Positions 50,401 to 62,660 are shown, numbered from the stretch's first letter. The stretch is 64,000 nucleotides of DNA from Pontederia crassipes (GCA_030549335.1 CM060188.1:15875501-15939500), one strand, 5' to 3'. Program-made: numbers and translations. The notes: generated from the sequence alone by a model not told the origin.

Positions 50401-50847
50401 GGATATATGCTTAACTCTTTCAAGAAAAGTAATTTGTTTCTTGCATGCTTCTCGTGACAGGGGACTCAACCTTGCAGTTACTATACTCAGCATGGAGTGT
50501 GCAAGTTTGGGCCATCTTGCAAGTTTGATCACCCCATGCCCGAAGGACCTTTGAGCTACAATCCAGCTGCTCCTCTCTCTGAAATTCCTTTTGCTCCATA
50601 TCCTATTGGATTCTCAGTTGCAACAGTGGCCCCATCTTCATCATCCTCGAATTTACGTCCTGAATTTGTTTCCAGTAAGGAGTCAATCCCTAGCATAATG
50701 CCGACACAGAGTACATCTAGTGGCTCTGTTGGATCAATATTTTCAGGCAGGAGCTTCCTTCCCCACTCACTGATACAACCTCAAGCTTCCACATCAACTA
50801 GTAGCAGCAGTCCAGTTCTTGGTGGCGAAAACTCTAGTTCATGCTAA
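47428..50847 (+). CDS. Five-finger CCCH zinc-finger protein, ZFN1/HUA1 group (7 exons, 464 aa)
   Basis: Exons: 47428-47473, 47641-47810, 48006-48071, 48220-48339, 48435-48719, 48826-49146, 50461-50847; total 465 codons with stop, all junctions GT...AG. The start is the first ATG in frame; the leader upstream is open but has no ATG. Five C-x8-C-x5-C-x3-H fingers lie at residues 46-65, 93-112, 139-158, 295-314 and 341-360, with a Pro/Ser-rich spacer between fingers three and four and a Ser-rich tail. This pattern defines the plant ZFN/HUA1 group, which binds single-stranded nucleic acid and acts in RNA processing or decay, often in the nucleus. The first cysteine of finger two is split from the rest by an intron, and all introns but the first are phase 0. 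I cannot name the exact ortholog. Confidence 0.94.
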
Positions 50848-51130
50848 GAAATGCTGAATCAGTTTTTTTGAGATTCTTTCTGGTGATACAACTGAAAGAC
50901 GTCTGTCTCTTCTCTTTGTGAGGATAGAGATCCATATGAATATCTTGTTCATTTGATCCACCATTTCAACATGCCCAAGGCATTAGCATCACACATCTGG
51001 ATTTTAATGGCCCTCTTACTGGCACAACCTTCCTTTCCCAACTTGCTAAACACAATAAGCTATGGCCAAGGGCCATGCCATAGCAAAATCCTTTGATCTT
51101 CTCTCCTAATAACTTCAAGTGTACTAAAAA
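50848..51130 (+). other. Probable 3' UTR of the CCCH gene
   Basis: Moderately GC sequence directly after the stop codon, without coding frames. The 3' end of the transcript cannot be fixed from sequence alone. Confidence 0.45.
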
Positions 51131-54100
51131 AATTGTAAGTTTATTCTCTCGGTAAATTAAGAAGCCAATGAGGCCTATGAAGTGTTGTTAGTTGAAGCTT
51201 TTATCTTCACGAGAAAAAGATATCATGTTTCATGGCTCTTCATATCTTCATTGCCCTTCGACCTCCATAGTTCTCTGAACAACTGGCCACTGATTTCTGT
51301 ATTAAGAACTGAATCCTTTTATGTATCTCAACCCACAACTCACTTTTTCTTTTTGTAACTTTTATTTATATTATGAGGAGGGTATGAGACTCAAATATCA
51401 TGTATTATCAGTACCTGGAAATCTATACTCTCATGGTGAGATTGTAATTAGTTATCTCCAAGGAAATTATTGTTCAATGGCTGTCAATGCACGCCAGGAC
51501 TCGCGCAGCTTTAAATTGTTCTAATGAAGTCATGCATATTTGACGGATACTTGATTGATCTTGATCTTGGAGTTGGTCTGGGAATCTCCAGATGTAGATT
51601 GCGCCTGCATTTGGCAAGATAAACAAGGTGTTGTATAAATCTTATTCCTTACTGGACTCAGGGATTTGCTTAAAGCATCTGATGGGCAAACGCAATATGC
51701 TGATTTTAAAAGCTGATCATGGAAATTATACCAACTGTGAAAAGGCCTACAGACATCCAGAGTCGGTCATCTTCCAAATTCGATGACGTCTTGAGGAATG
51801 TGGTGTCATCAATTCCATGAACTAATGTTGGCACCAACTCAAGCTGCCAGGTAGCTTTTAAAAGTAAGTGGTTCTGTAACTTGGTTTCCAGGGTACCATT
51901 CACCTACCTCTTCATGTCATATTTATAGTTAGCTACTATATTTTGACGTTATTTTAAGGTCTTTGCTTTCTTTCATGAAGGTCTCATTTGATGCTATTTC
52001 AACATGATCTGTACATTTGACTGCTGCAAATTTTCAGGTCTTAACTTCTTTCTTTTTCTTGATAGCATAATAAAATGAGGAAAATTATGGCATGATGGCA
52101 CCAACGCACAACAACATTGTTGATATTTAGACGCGAGATTATCATAAATTATGCTAGAGAACACTTCCAAGTCTTGAATTCAAGGATCTAAAATAGTGCT
52201 CAGCATCGACATAGTGTATTAGGCCACTACACCATTAAAATAGATTATGCTACACAAATGTCAGGTTGAGTAGCCAACTGCAGAAGACGAACAACACTAC
52301 ACGGACCTTCCATTTCCTTTCCTTCTTTTCTTTTTCCCTTACTATTACAATGTAGAATTTGAAGTCGTGGCAAGCTCCTTGAAATATTGAAGTGGAAATC
52401 TTTACGCTTGAGCTATCAAAATTCTCATCGACTTTTATCATGAGATGGTTGCTAATGAAGTCTGTTTTTTAACATTAAATTTTTATGTCAACAAGTGAGC
52501 CAATAATTGCCGTCTATGTTCTTACTGATCGTCATTTTTATTCAGCTGCATGATACACAGGATCGAAGTTGTTTGTGGAGAAATGCAGATTTTGTTTTTT
52601 TCGGATCCTTCAGGTGCAACTCAGGAAGTCCAATTATTGGAGCGGTTGGAATTTGGACGCGTCCAAATGATAAGGAATGCATTGTATTATTAACATTAAT
52701 TAACACACCATTAATAATAATAATAATAGTAATAATTTTTCAAAATAATTTTGCGACAAATTAGAAATAAGTAATCTTTGTCATAAAAACTTCAAATTTG
52801 TGATAATTTTTTGTTGTCACAAATTGATTGTTAATTTTTAGTTATTTTATGACTTTTTTATAATATAGTCTAATATTTTTTATTAAAAAATGTTTCTAGA
52901 TTTATGGCAAAGTTGATTCAAAATTATTTTCCAGTTTTTCGCAAATTTATCTTAATTTCGTTATCAATAAATTAATTTGTCTCAAATTAGAGTCATGGCG
53001 TCTCCTAAGTCGGATCACATTTTATGGGATTAATTGAATCAACCATGATCAATATCAATCTTGTTAATTATTTAAAGCTTCATCTCCCTACGTCCCCTAC
53101 GGCTCAGCAAAATATTTTTTTAACCATTTGAGTTAACTCGACATCATTGTCGAGAATTAAATTGAAATGCTCCAATTATCTTAATTTAATTTATTTTTAT
53201 ATTAACTTATTTGTTTATAAATATAAATATTAACTTAATTTTCCATTTTATTATTTATTGTCAATAAGATCATTTTACACAAAGAATCATAATATAATAT
53301 ATAAATAATACATATTTAATATATTATATTATTAAATAATTGGATTGAAAATTTATCCAAACTTTCTACTATCAGACTTTATCTTGCCCAAGATGTATTT
53401 TAGAATGAGAAGAATTGGATTACATCAGGACCGTCTTAGATAGTTGCTGCAACAACATAATTATATTAAAGGCCAATAAAAGTATGTAATCAACTCCTAA
53501 ATAGGGTGATCGAGATATTACATTTATGATATTTTTTCCCTAAGAAATTATTTTTTATTGAGTGTTTGCTCGACAATTTTTTTTTTGCTTTAAATTTACA
53601 AAGAAAATATTCTTACTACTTAAGATGAAATCTATGTAGTTTTCTTCTTTTATTGGGAAAGCATAGTTTTTTTCCCAAATTTCGTACAAAAACATTTTAT
53701 GCAATCAAATTTTTTTTGTTTATTTAACATCTCCCAAATTACCAAACAGAGAAAAAAATAATGAAAACATTTAAAACAACATTTGCCATATAATCCAAGA
53801 ATCAGGATGAAGTCAATAGTTATATGTTGTTGTAGCAATCATGCTACCTAAATCAAGTGGCACAAAAGAATTTGAAGTGTCATGGGTCCCTCTCTAAAGT
53901 GATGATGTTAAACTTTCCTGGTCTGCCATGATGAGGCCACTAGGATTTTTCCTACTCCAATGTGTTTCCCATGCACCTCCTTCATTCACAATTTAACACA
54001 CCATGTCCCATGGAATTTATGCACACACCCCTCTTTCCCTCAACCCTGCTTCCCATCCCCAGCTCCTCCCCTCTCCTAACTCATGCCCTGCTGCTCACAA

Positions 54101-55800
54101 CTTATCCAACAAATGTGCACCAACTTCTTGTTCTGGTCTCCATAATCATGGACCAAAAGGACCAACTTCACTGAGCATGCCTTGGTTCTTTGATCACACA
54201 TTGGATTTATCATCATCATATGGAGAGGAGGTTGCCTTGGCGTTGAAAACATTTACACAAGAGACTGTTTCAATCCTCAGAACTCTAAGAAATAAAGACA
54301 AGTTTTTAAAAACCCAATGTTTCTTCTTAGATTAACCATTTGATTATGGCAAGCTAAAAGATGCGATTCCGCATGCCGGCGGTAGTTATGACTTGTTTAA
54401 TTAACTAATTAGATGCACCTTCAGTACAAGTTTTGCAAGCTTTACAGGGAAAGAGGTTCTTAAAGTGAGGTTAACTATTCTTCTTTTGCATTAAAGCTGG
54501 TTCTTGCTTTCTCTTGGTGCTTGCTCCCTTTTTCTATTCCTTCTCCCTCATTCATTTGCAAAGGCCATGGGGCACACAGTCATGAAGAATGATAGAATTT
54601 CTTAAAGGGGAACTGCACCCCCAACAGGAATCCTGCAAGCTATGCAAACACTAAAGCAGTCACTGCTCCAATTAGACCTCATGAAAGGCCATCCACTAAC
54701 TCCAAACCTCACATTCAAAGCCTTGAATATGAAGAAAAAGCCACACTTTTCTCCTGTTTTTGAACTTTAATTAGCTCACACTACACAGGCAGCATTAATT
54801 ATTAATGGCCAACCATACTCTCAATATTCTAATCTATATGAGTGTATGCAGTAATCATTATCTAATCCCCCTGTCTAAAACACAGCAAACTTATTCTGCC
54901 ACTGACCTACTGTTTTGCCAGTAGAACCACATCCCTTTCCAATGGTTGTTATAACTATGGAACCTAATCTGGCGTGAAAAGATCCAACTTGCTTTCTCAA
55001 AATTGATCTTGACAGAATAAGATTTGATCTTATAGAGTACCCTCAGACTAATTTAATTCTCACGAATGTCAGGATCTCTGCACAAGATCATGAGGCAAAC
55101 AACAAAGTGTTGTCCCAAACTAATTAACCATATGGATGAACTAATTAAGTTGCAGTAATTTGACTATCTTTCATCTCCATAAAAAGAAACCTAAAAAACA
55201 GCCGGTTTTGTTGGAAGCAATGCCAGAAGGATGATAGTTTGTCATAGCTGACTGGGGCCTTGTCTGTGCCTGTAAAATACGAATTTGTTACCGAGGGAGA
55301 AGTTTGGAAACAAAGGTAGCTGTTATCATGCTACATCCATGATTCATCTTTCGGCTAATCGCGAGGAAAGTATTATTTAATTGGAGGACTTTTGAGAAAC
55401 CAAATAATAATGAAGTCATTAAGATGATCAACAGTTAGAAAGCAAAAAATCAGACTCAATATATGTTTGTTAGGGGCGATCCTTTTGCTAAACTATTTAT
55501 TGTGGCCTTCACCTTTTTCCGGGCTATAGTAAAATGAAGTGACCAAAAAGCTTTTCCTGTTAGAATATTCAATCATGCTCTAACAACTTTACTTGCCATA
55601 AACAGTTACAGGCTTTATATGCAGATGGCTAAATATTACCTGCAAGCTTCATAAAGCTCATGCTCGCTCCACATGCAAGCAACGCTTCAAAGTCTGAACC
55701 AAACAACCTCCGTCCACTTCTCCCTCTTCTGTCATCATAGTCCCTACATTTGGCTGAGCACCACAGTCAGTAGCCACAATTCTTGTTCTGGAGATAAGTG
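51131..55800. other. Intergenic region between the CCCH and NPH3-like genes
   Basis: AT-rich at 52640-53380, with motifs such as gacaaatt and gtcacaaatt in both orientations, perhaps decayed transposon DNA. More GC-balanced at 53880-54350. The part before 55801 should hold the NPH3-like promoter. No gene supported. Confidence 0.5.
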
Positions 55801-58614
55801 ATGGGGGTGGCCGTCGTTACAGAGCTGAAGCAGCAAAGCTTCCCAGGAAAGAGAGTGTTCCGGCCTAGCTTGAGCACTCGGCAGACCAGCGAATGGTAAG
55901 ATTACTCTGAATTCTGAACACCAGATTTTGCATGCAAGAACCGGCTCTTATTGGAACTAGGGAGCGGTTAATTCAGCGTAGTTAATTTCTCTCAGCATCA
56001 AGTGCATAAAGATCGCTATGCTCTCTCTTGTGAGGTTTCGTTCTATTACTTCTTCAGAATTTTGAGCTTTGACTTCCTTCAGCTCATCCAGAAGCTAAAG
56101 GAACAAGGAAACAAATACAATTTGAGAGTGAGATTGGTCAATTGATTTCTTAGTTCCCTCCAAAAATAAACGCATCTTAATTATCCTTCAAGAAGGGCTC
56201 CACAGTTTCAAATTTAACAGATTTGTTTCTGTTTCTTTAATTTTTTATAAAGAGTTTGAATATAGATGATCAGTAAAGAATTGATCATTCAGAATTGGAC
56301 TTACATTCTTCTGCAAACAATTTCAAATGAATAAAAAACAACTTCGATCAGCTATACATGACAAGATTTGTTGAACATAAGTGGCACCTATCAATCCATC
56401 AGACCTTCATATTTTGCTCTCAGAGATAAAATTCTGTAATTTTGTTCATTACCGTTTCATCTGAACAGACATGACAATTGAACTTAACCTGCTGATTTAT
56501 AATTCAGGCCGCCCACCGACGTGTCCAGTGATCTCGCGGTTGAAGTTGGAACGTCAAGCTTTGCTCTTCACAAGGTGAGAACAGCTGAACAAGAAAAAAC
56601 AGATTACATGATTGGCTTTCCTCTCAGTTCAATGCCCTATAAATAATGTTTTCATTTAGTTCCTTTAGAATAAAGTTTGAATTCTCAAATGCTGCAGAAA
56701 AAAGTTCATTCAACTGTTATCATTATGCTATAAAATGTTTAAATTGGACAAAATTTTCGTGTTCATCTCGCAGTTTCCGCTGGTATCTCGCAGTGGAAAG
56801 ATCAGAAGGCTCCTATCAGAAGCCAAGGAATCCAAGGTGACACGCATAAATCTTCAAGGCATACCTGGCGGGGCAGAAGCATTCGAACTTGCGGCCAAGA
56901 TCTGCTACGGTGTAAACATAGAAATCACTCTATCCAACGTTGCCATGCTAAGGTGCGCAGCTCATTACCTCCAGATGACGGAAGAATTTGCAGAGAAGAA
57001 TTTGGAGTTGAGGACAGAATTCTACCTCAGAGAAACAGTAATCACGGATATCATGAAGTCCATTACTGTTCTCCACTGCTGTGAGACACTGCTTCCGGTT
57101 GCAGAGGAGATCAACTTGACCAGTAGAATCATCACAAGCATAGCAACAAACGTGTGCAAAGAACAGCTCACCTCTGGTTTGTCCAAACTAGAACAGCATT
57201 CACCACTCAGGCCGACGAGGACGGAAACCGGATCACCGTCCGAATGGTGGGGGAAAGGCCTTGAGATCCTGAACTTGGATTTCTTCCAAAGAGTTCTCTC
57301 TGCAATGAAATCGAAGGGTCTGAAGCAGGACACTGTCGGCAGGATACTCATCAACTATGCACAGAATTCTCTCCAAGGCCTCATGTTCAGAGACGTCCAG
57401 TACGGTAAAGGGAACTCTGCTGATACAGAGACAGTTAAAAGGCAGAAGATGATCTTAGAAACCATCGTCAGCTTACTCCCAACCCAATCAAGGAAGTCCT
57501 CGGTGCCAATGGCCTTTCTCTCAGGTCTTCTGAAGAGTGCAACAATGGTCTCAGCCTCCTCCATTTGCAGAGCAGACCTGGAAAGAAGAATTGGGATGCA
57601 ACTGGATCAAGCCATCTTGGAAGACATTCTGGTTCCTGCAGTCCTTCAAAGTGGCGGCCACTGTTTATACGACACAGACTCGGTGGCGAGGATCCTATCC
57701 ATCTTCCTCAACTTAGATGAGAACGACGACGACAGGAGCCACCTGAGGGAGGACATGAACGGCTGCTACGAGTATGACAGCCCGAGGTCCTCGAAGCAGA
57801 GTTCTGTCGCGAAGGTGGCGAAGCTTTTGGACAGCTACCTCGCAGAAATCGCATTGGATTCCAACCTCACAGCATCAAAGTTCATAGCTCTCGCGGAATT
57901 GCTGCCTGATCATGCTCGGGTGGTACATGATGGGCTGTACAGAGCTGTCGATATCTTCTTAAAGGTTGGTGAACTGTTGTGCACTCGTAAGTACTTGATC
58001 TTACGAGGTCTTCGTTGGATAATGCTCACGAGAATTAAGATTTTGACACGCCGTTTTAGGTCCATCCCAACATCAAAGACTCGGAGCGGTACCGGCTGTG
58101 CAAGGCCATAGATTGCCAGAAGCTGTCGCAGGAAGGGTGCAGCCACGCGGCCCAGAACGAGCGGCTACCGGTGCAGATGGCGGTGCAGGTGCTGTACTTC
58201 GAGCAGATCAGGCTCCGGAACGCCATGAGTGGAGGCCACGAGCACTTCTTCTTCGGCGCCGGCCCGGGGAGCAGCTGCGGGCAGTACCCGCAGAGGTCGG
58301 GGAGCGGGGTGGGGAGCAGCGGCATCTCCCCGAGGGACAACTACGCGTCGGTGAGGAGGGAGAACAGGGAGCTGAAGCTGGAGGTGGCGCGGATGCGGAT
58401 GCGGTTGACGGAGCTGGAGAAGGACCACGTGTCCATGAAGCAGGAGCTGGTGCGCGTCAACCCGGCGAACAACTTGTTCAGGTCGCTGACCAAGACGCTG
58501 CGAAAGCTCACCCCGTTGTTCCGAATGAGGGACGCCGCCAAGCCCATGAGCGCCAAGGCCGCGTCCGACGCCCGCCTCCTCTTCCAGAAGCGGCGGCGTC
58601 ACTCCACCTCGTAG
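55801..58614 (+). CDS. NPH3/RPT2-family BTB protein (4 exons, 635 aa)
   Basis: Exons: 55801-55895, 56508-56574, 56774-57964, 58060-58614; 636 codons including stop, all introns GT...AG. The BTB domain spans about residues 40-135. The NPH3 domain runs from WWGKGLEILNLDFF (about 212) to MAVQVLYFEQIRLRNAM (about 491-507). A C-terminal coiled coil follows (about 545-585, NRELKLEVARMRMRLTELEK). The last residues, KRRRHSTS, place a basophilic serine (S633) third from the end, matching the 14-3-3-binding serine known in NPH3. Family members serve as CUL3 substrate adaptors at the plasma membrane in phototropin or auxin-transport signalling. The sequence reads as an ortholog of Arabidopsis At1g03010, from memory. 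The stop is followed by AATAAA at 58770. Confidence 0.94.
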
Positions 58615-58769
58615 ATTTTACTTATCGCAGCAGCTCGTCGTCGTCTCTCTCTCCTCGATCTGTTCATACTTCATTGTGGTGTTTTGTATTATCACGTCGG
58701 TCAAAGTTTTTATGATACAATTTTTTTGGTTTTTTTTTCATGTGAAATATTTGGAGGGAAAAAAAGGAA

Positions 58770-58775
58770 AATAAA
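58770..58775 (+). terminator. Possible poly(A) signal of the NPH3-like gene
   Basis: AATAAA 156 bp after the stop codon, in a T- and A-rich 3' UTR. Confidence 0.45.
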
Positions 58776-58963
58776 ATGGTTTTTTCCTTGTCGTACGAGG
58801 AATTACTAAATCTTTTTATCGCATGCATGATGCATGAACGCAAATATTAGAGTTTATGGAAGTAATTCGAATCGAGCTCAAATGTTAGTACCACAATAAT
58901 AATTCCATTAATAAATAAAAAGGAAAAGGAATTACATTACGCGACAAAGATAAATAAAAAAAG

Positions 58964-58987
58964 CGCTAGAGGAAGGGCTTGAACCTT

Positions 58988-59020
<33 letters not shown>

Positions 59021-59037
59021 AACTGAGCTACTCCAGC
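58964..59037 (-). tRNA. trnN-GUU: tRNA-Asn (anticodon GTT), nuclear type
   Basis: The 74-nt cloverleaf reads on the minus strand. The acceptor arms GCTGGAG and CTCTAGC pair with one G-U. The anticodon stem GTGG/CCAC encloses CTGTTAA, giving anticodon GTT. The T stem GAAGG/CCTTC encloses TTCAAGC, and the discriminator base is G. The D-arm region (TAGCTCAGTTGGTTAGAGC) and GGTTCAAGCC serve as the A and B boxes for RNA polymerase III. It differs clearly from plastid trnN, so it is not part of the plastid fragments beside it. No intron. Confidence 0.93.
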
Positions 59038-59161
59038 TTTCAAATCATGACCTCCGATTACTCGATAATTTCCGCAAAGACAAATTCCATTTTTTTGTGG
59101 ATCGAGAGTTTCTTTCACAAAATAATCCATCTTTTTCGGGTTTCTTCTTTCTTTTATCACT

Positions 59162-59272
59162 AAGGAGCCGTGCGAGATGAAAGTCTCATGCACGATTTTA
59201 AATGAGAGAAAGAAGTGAGGAATCCTCTTTTCGATTCTGACTCTTTCATTCCAGTCGTTGCTTTTTTTTCTG
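59162..59272 (+). pseudogene. ndhB: Plastid ndhB fragment (intron end and start of exon 2), nuclear insertion
   Basis: AAGGAGCCGTG.GAGATGAAAGTCTCATGCACG is the 3' end of the plastid ndhB group II intron. It is followed by GAAGTGAGGAATCCTCTTTTCGA and codons for PVVAF, the start of exon 2. The match to what I know of plastid ndhB is high but with several substitutions, and it stops abruptly. It is a fossil of plastid DNA in the nucleus, not a gene. The T-rich stretch 59060-59161 may belong to the same intron. Confidence 0.8.
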
Positions 59273-59325
59273 TCATAGTTGATGCATCGGATGGACGTCA
59301 AGTGGTTGATAGAGCCAGAAAAGGA

Positions 59326-59393
59326 ATGATAACCCTTCGAGCCGACGAAATTAGTAATATTATCCGTGAACGTATTGAACAATATAATAGAGA
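59326..59393 (+). pseudogene. atpA: Plastid atpA 5' fragment, nuclear insertion
   Basis: From its ATG the frame gives [19 protein letters not shown], the N-terminus of the plastid ATP synthase alpha subunit, and breaks off after about 23 residues. Only the first 70 bases of atpA are present, so this is a plastid-derived fossil. Confidence 0.88.
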
Positions 59394-59398
59394 GTACG

Positions 59399-59460
59399 AA
59401 ATTTTCCGCAATGGGCGAAAGCCTGACGGAGCAATGCCGCGTGGAGATAGAAGGCCCACT
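59399..59460 (+). pseudogene. rrn16: Plastid 16S rRNA fragment, nuclear insertion
   Basis: AATTTTCCGCAATGGGCGAA and the following CCTGACGGAGCAATGCCGCG are a highly conserved block of bacterial/plastid 16S rRNA (around E. coli position 360-420). About 60 bases are present, joined directly to the atpA piece. Too short to be a functional rRNA. Confidence 0.9.
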
Positions 59461-59506
59461 GGTCACTCTTTTCAAATCTATTTTTAATCCATGTTAAGGA
59501 TCTAAA

Positions 59507-60015
59507 TCTAAAAAATAAAACTAATCTTACAAGGTTTGTTAAATAAGATAATATTATATGGGGATGAAAATTTCAAATTAAGTCTAAAAAAATTATTATA
59601 GAAGGTATCAAAATATATATTCTAATATTACGGTATAATGTATTCTACAATTGGAATATTTAATTATATCATAATATTACTGTTACATATAAATTAATTA
59701 TAAAAAAATTATATTCTAGGTTTGAGGTTGTGACAAGTGACGGTCACCATGACACATGTTAAGTTATAAAATTTAAGTAATTTAAAAAAGTATAAATATA
59801 TAAAAAAGTAAAACTACTCTTACAATGCTTGTTAAATAAGATAATAATATATGAGGCTGAAAAGTTTAAATTAAGTCTAAAAAAATTATTAAATAAGGTA
59901 TCATAATATATATTCTAATCATACGGTATAATGTATTCTACTATTGAAATATTTAATTACATCATAATATTACTGTTACGTATAAATTAATTATAGACAA
60001 AATTATATCCTAATA
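59507..60015. repeat. Direct duplication of an AT-rich block (about 210 bp, two copies)
   Basis: 59507-59720 and 59803-60015 share long blocks in the same order, including TTGTTAAATAAGATAAT, GGTATAATGTATTCTAC and ATCATAATATTACTGTTAC. The spacing is about 295 bp. A weaker third piece (gatttgttaaatatggtaa) is near 60508. Function unknown. Confidence 0.8.
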
Positions 60016-60600
60016 TTAGCATTATGTATCCCGGCGCCTAAAATTAGTTACGAGAACATGATTTAAACTTTTTATTAAATTCTAACCACAATAAATATAT
60101 GGTATATTGGATAGAATCCTAATTGTATTAAATATATATTTATAAATATAGATATTAGGATAAAACTTACGTGAGATTAATATTTATATATAATATTATC
60201 TTTCTTAATATATGTTACGACTAGAATTAGGATAGGAAGTTTAATAACTAATAAAAACATTATCTAATATTAACAGCGTCCCTAAAACATGGACATTAAA
60301 AGTTTTTATTTTTTTTGGTAGCCGGTACCACTCCAATCCTTGTTGGTTATATTAAAAGTATTTTATTAATACTGGTAATCTTCGATAAGATTCGAATACA
60401 TATCTTAATATTTAATACTTTTTAAATATTGTAACTAAATTTTAATCATAATATATATAATATTAGTTAAAAAATTTAAATATAAAAGATAAAGCTAAGT
60501 CTACAGGATTTGTTAAATATGGTAAATTAATATATACCATGTAATATTAGTTAGGTAAATTGACGGTGACAAGACATCAGCGGTTGCAGGAATATATCGC
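60016..60600. other. AT-rich DNA between two repeat zones
   Basis: No gene or RNA seen. It includes the weak third copy of the preceding duplication. Confidence 0.5.
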
Positions 60601-62660
60601 TAAGTGGAAGTTAGAATCTTTCTTTTTTTATCAACTTAAGTATGATTAAAATAAATAATATTTTCTTTTTAAAAAATAATGTACAGATAAATAATAATTT
60701 ATTTTTAAAATATACTTTATTCTTTTTTATTGATAAATACTTTAATTTGAACCAAATTAAGATTAAACTTTCCTTTTTAACGATTTGAGTATGATTAAAT
60801 AGATAATATTTTATTTCTAAAGATAATATGAAATTTAATAATAATTACAAGTAAATATTAATTTCTTTTTAAAATATAATTTATTATTTTTGGATTTAAT
60901 AACTGATTCTAAATAAATAATTTAATTTGAGACAAATTAAGATTAATATTTTCTTTTTATCAGTTTGAGTATAATTAAAATAAATAATATTTTATTTCTA
61001 AAGATAATGTGCAACTAAATAATAATTCCAGGTAAATAATTAAAAGATAATTTATTATTTTTGGATTTAATAAATGATATTAAATAAATAATTATAATAA
61101 ATAATATTCTTTTTCTAAAAGATAAAGGTAAATAACAATTTTTTATTTTCGGAATTAAAAATAATTTAAAATGAAGATATCAATTGATCAAATTAAGATT
61201 AATCTTTCCTTTTTTTTTCAATTTGGGTGTAATTAAAATAAATAATACTCCCTTTCTAAAAGTATGTACACGTAAATAATAATTCCCTTTTAACAGATAA
61301 GTTTATTTTTGGAAATAAAAATATTTTAAAAAAATAATTCAATTGAGTTAAATTAATATTACTCCTTTCTTTTTATGATTATTAAAATAAATAATATTTT
61401 CTTTCTATAATAAATGTTCTAGTAAATAATAATTACTCTTTACAAAGATAATACTTTATTGTCGTAATAAAAAACTATTTAAAATAACATTTTTACTTTG
61501 TGTCAAATTAATACTAATTTTTCCTTTTTATCTATTTGAGTATGATTATTAGTAAAATTAATTCCTGTTTAAAAGATATTTTTTATTTTTGGAACTAAAA
61601 ATTATTTAAAAGAAATATTATCAATTTTAGTAAAAAAATTAACAAAATTTATTATTTTAGTAATTATAAATAAATAATTCAATTTGAGTCAAATTAATAT
61701 TAATCTTTCCATTTTATCAATTTAAGCATGATTAAAAGAAATAATATTTTCTTCCTAAAAGATAATAAACAAGTAAATAATAATTCCTATTTAAAAGACA
61801 ATATGTTATTTTTTAAATAAATTAATTTAAAATAAATAATTCAATTTGAATTCAAATTAAGATCACTGTCATTTTATCAGTTTGAGTATGATTAAAATAT
61901 ATAAAATTTTCTTTCCAATTGATAATATTGAAGTAAATATTAATTCCTATTTAAAATAATTTATTGTTTTCGGAATTAAACAATAATTTTTTAAAGTATA
62001 ATTCAATTTGAGGCAAATTAATATGAATATTTCATTTTTATCAAGTTGAGTATCAATACAAGTAAAAATAATTTGTTTTTATTTGCTATTTTTTGAAGTA
62101 AAAATCATAATTCTTTATCAATTTGAGTATGTTTAAAATAAATAATATTTTATTTATAAAAGATAATAAGCAAGTAAATAATAATTTCAACTCTAAAAAG
62201 AATTTGTTATTTTAGGAATTAAAACATAATTTAAAATAAAAATTCAATGAGTCAAATTAAGATTAATCATGATTTTTTTATCAATTTGAGTATGATTAAA
62301 ATAAAATAAAATTATCTTAGATTAGTTTATTATATAAGGTAACAAAAATAAAATAAGATTAATTTATGAGTATATTTTTATTATAAGCGACTGAAATAAA
62401 TAATATTTTCTTTCTAAGAATAATGTACAGATAAAAATAATATTATTTTAAAAGAAAACATATTATTTTCGAAATCTAAAATAGTTTACAATAAATAATT
62501 CAGACTAAGTCAAATTAAGATTAATTTTTCCTTTTTATCAATTTGAGTATGATTAAAATAAATAATCTTTTCTTTTTAAAAGGCAATCTACAACTATTTC
62601 ATTTTTAGAAGATATATCCTTAAAACCAAAATTTAAAATTAATTTAAAACAAAGAATTCT
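60601..62660. repeat. Degenerate tandem repeat, unit about 165 bp, about 12 units
   Basis: The motif CAATTTGAGTATGATTAAAA and its variants recur near 60635, 60781, 60960, 61220, 61370, 61540, 61715, 61880, 62040, 62115, 62283 and 62540. Each is normally followed by AATAATATTTTCTTTCTAAA, then AAGTAAATAATAATTCC, then AATTCAATTTGAGTCAAATT. Spacings cluster at 146-179 bp, with some near 75 or 260. Units are well diverged, and no frame runs through them. Confidence 0.82.

Noticed and set aside
52225-52245. CACTACACC word that looks like a CACTA transposon end
   Set aside because: No matching inverted end or 3-bp duplication found nearby.
53962-54335. Two overlapping frames of 70 and 110 aa
   Set aside because: No known domain, no clear promoter, and mutually exclusive frames; not enough to call a gene.
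58098-58715. 205-aa plus-strand and 145-aa minus-strand frames over the last NPH3-like exon
   Set aside because: Shadow frames of a GC-rich coding exon; the true frame carries the coiled coil and conserved tail.
59399-59460. 16S rRNA match as a real rRNA gene or bacterial contamination
   Set aside because: Only about 60 bases, fused to other plastid pieces inside eukaryotic sequence.
60601-62660. Regular repeats as a CRISPR array
   Set aside because: Plant nuclear DNA, degenerate units near 165 bp with no conserved short repeat and unique spacers.
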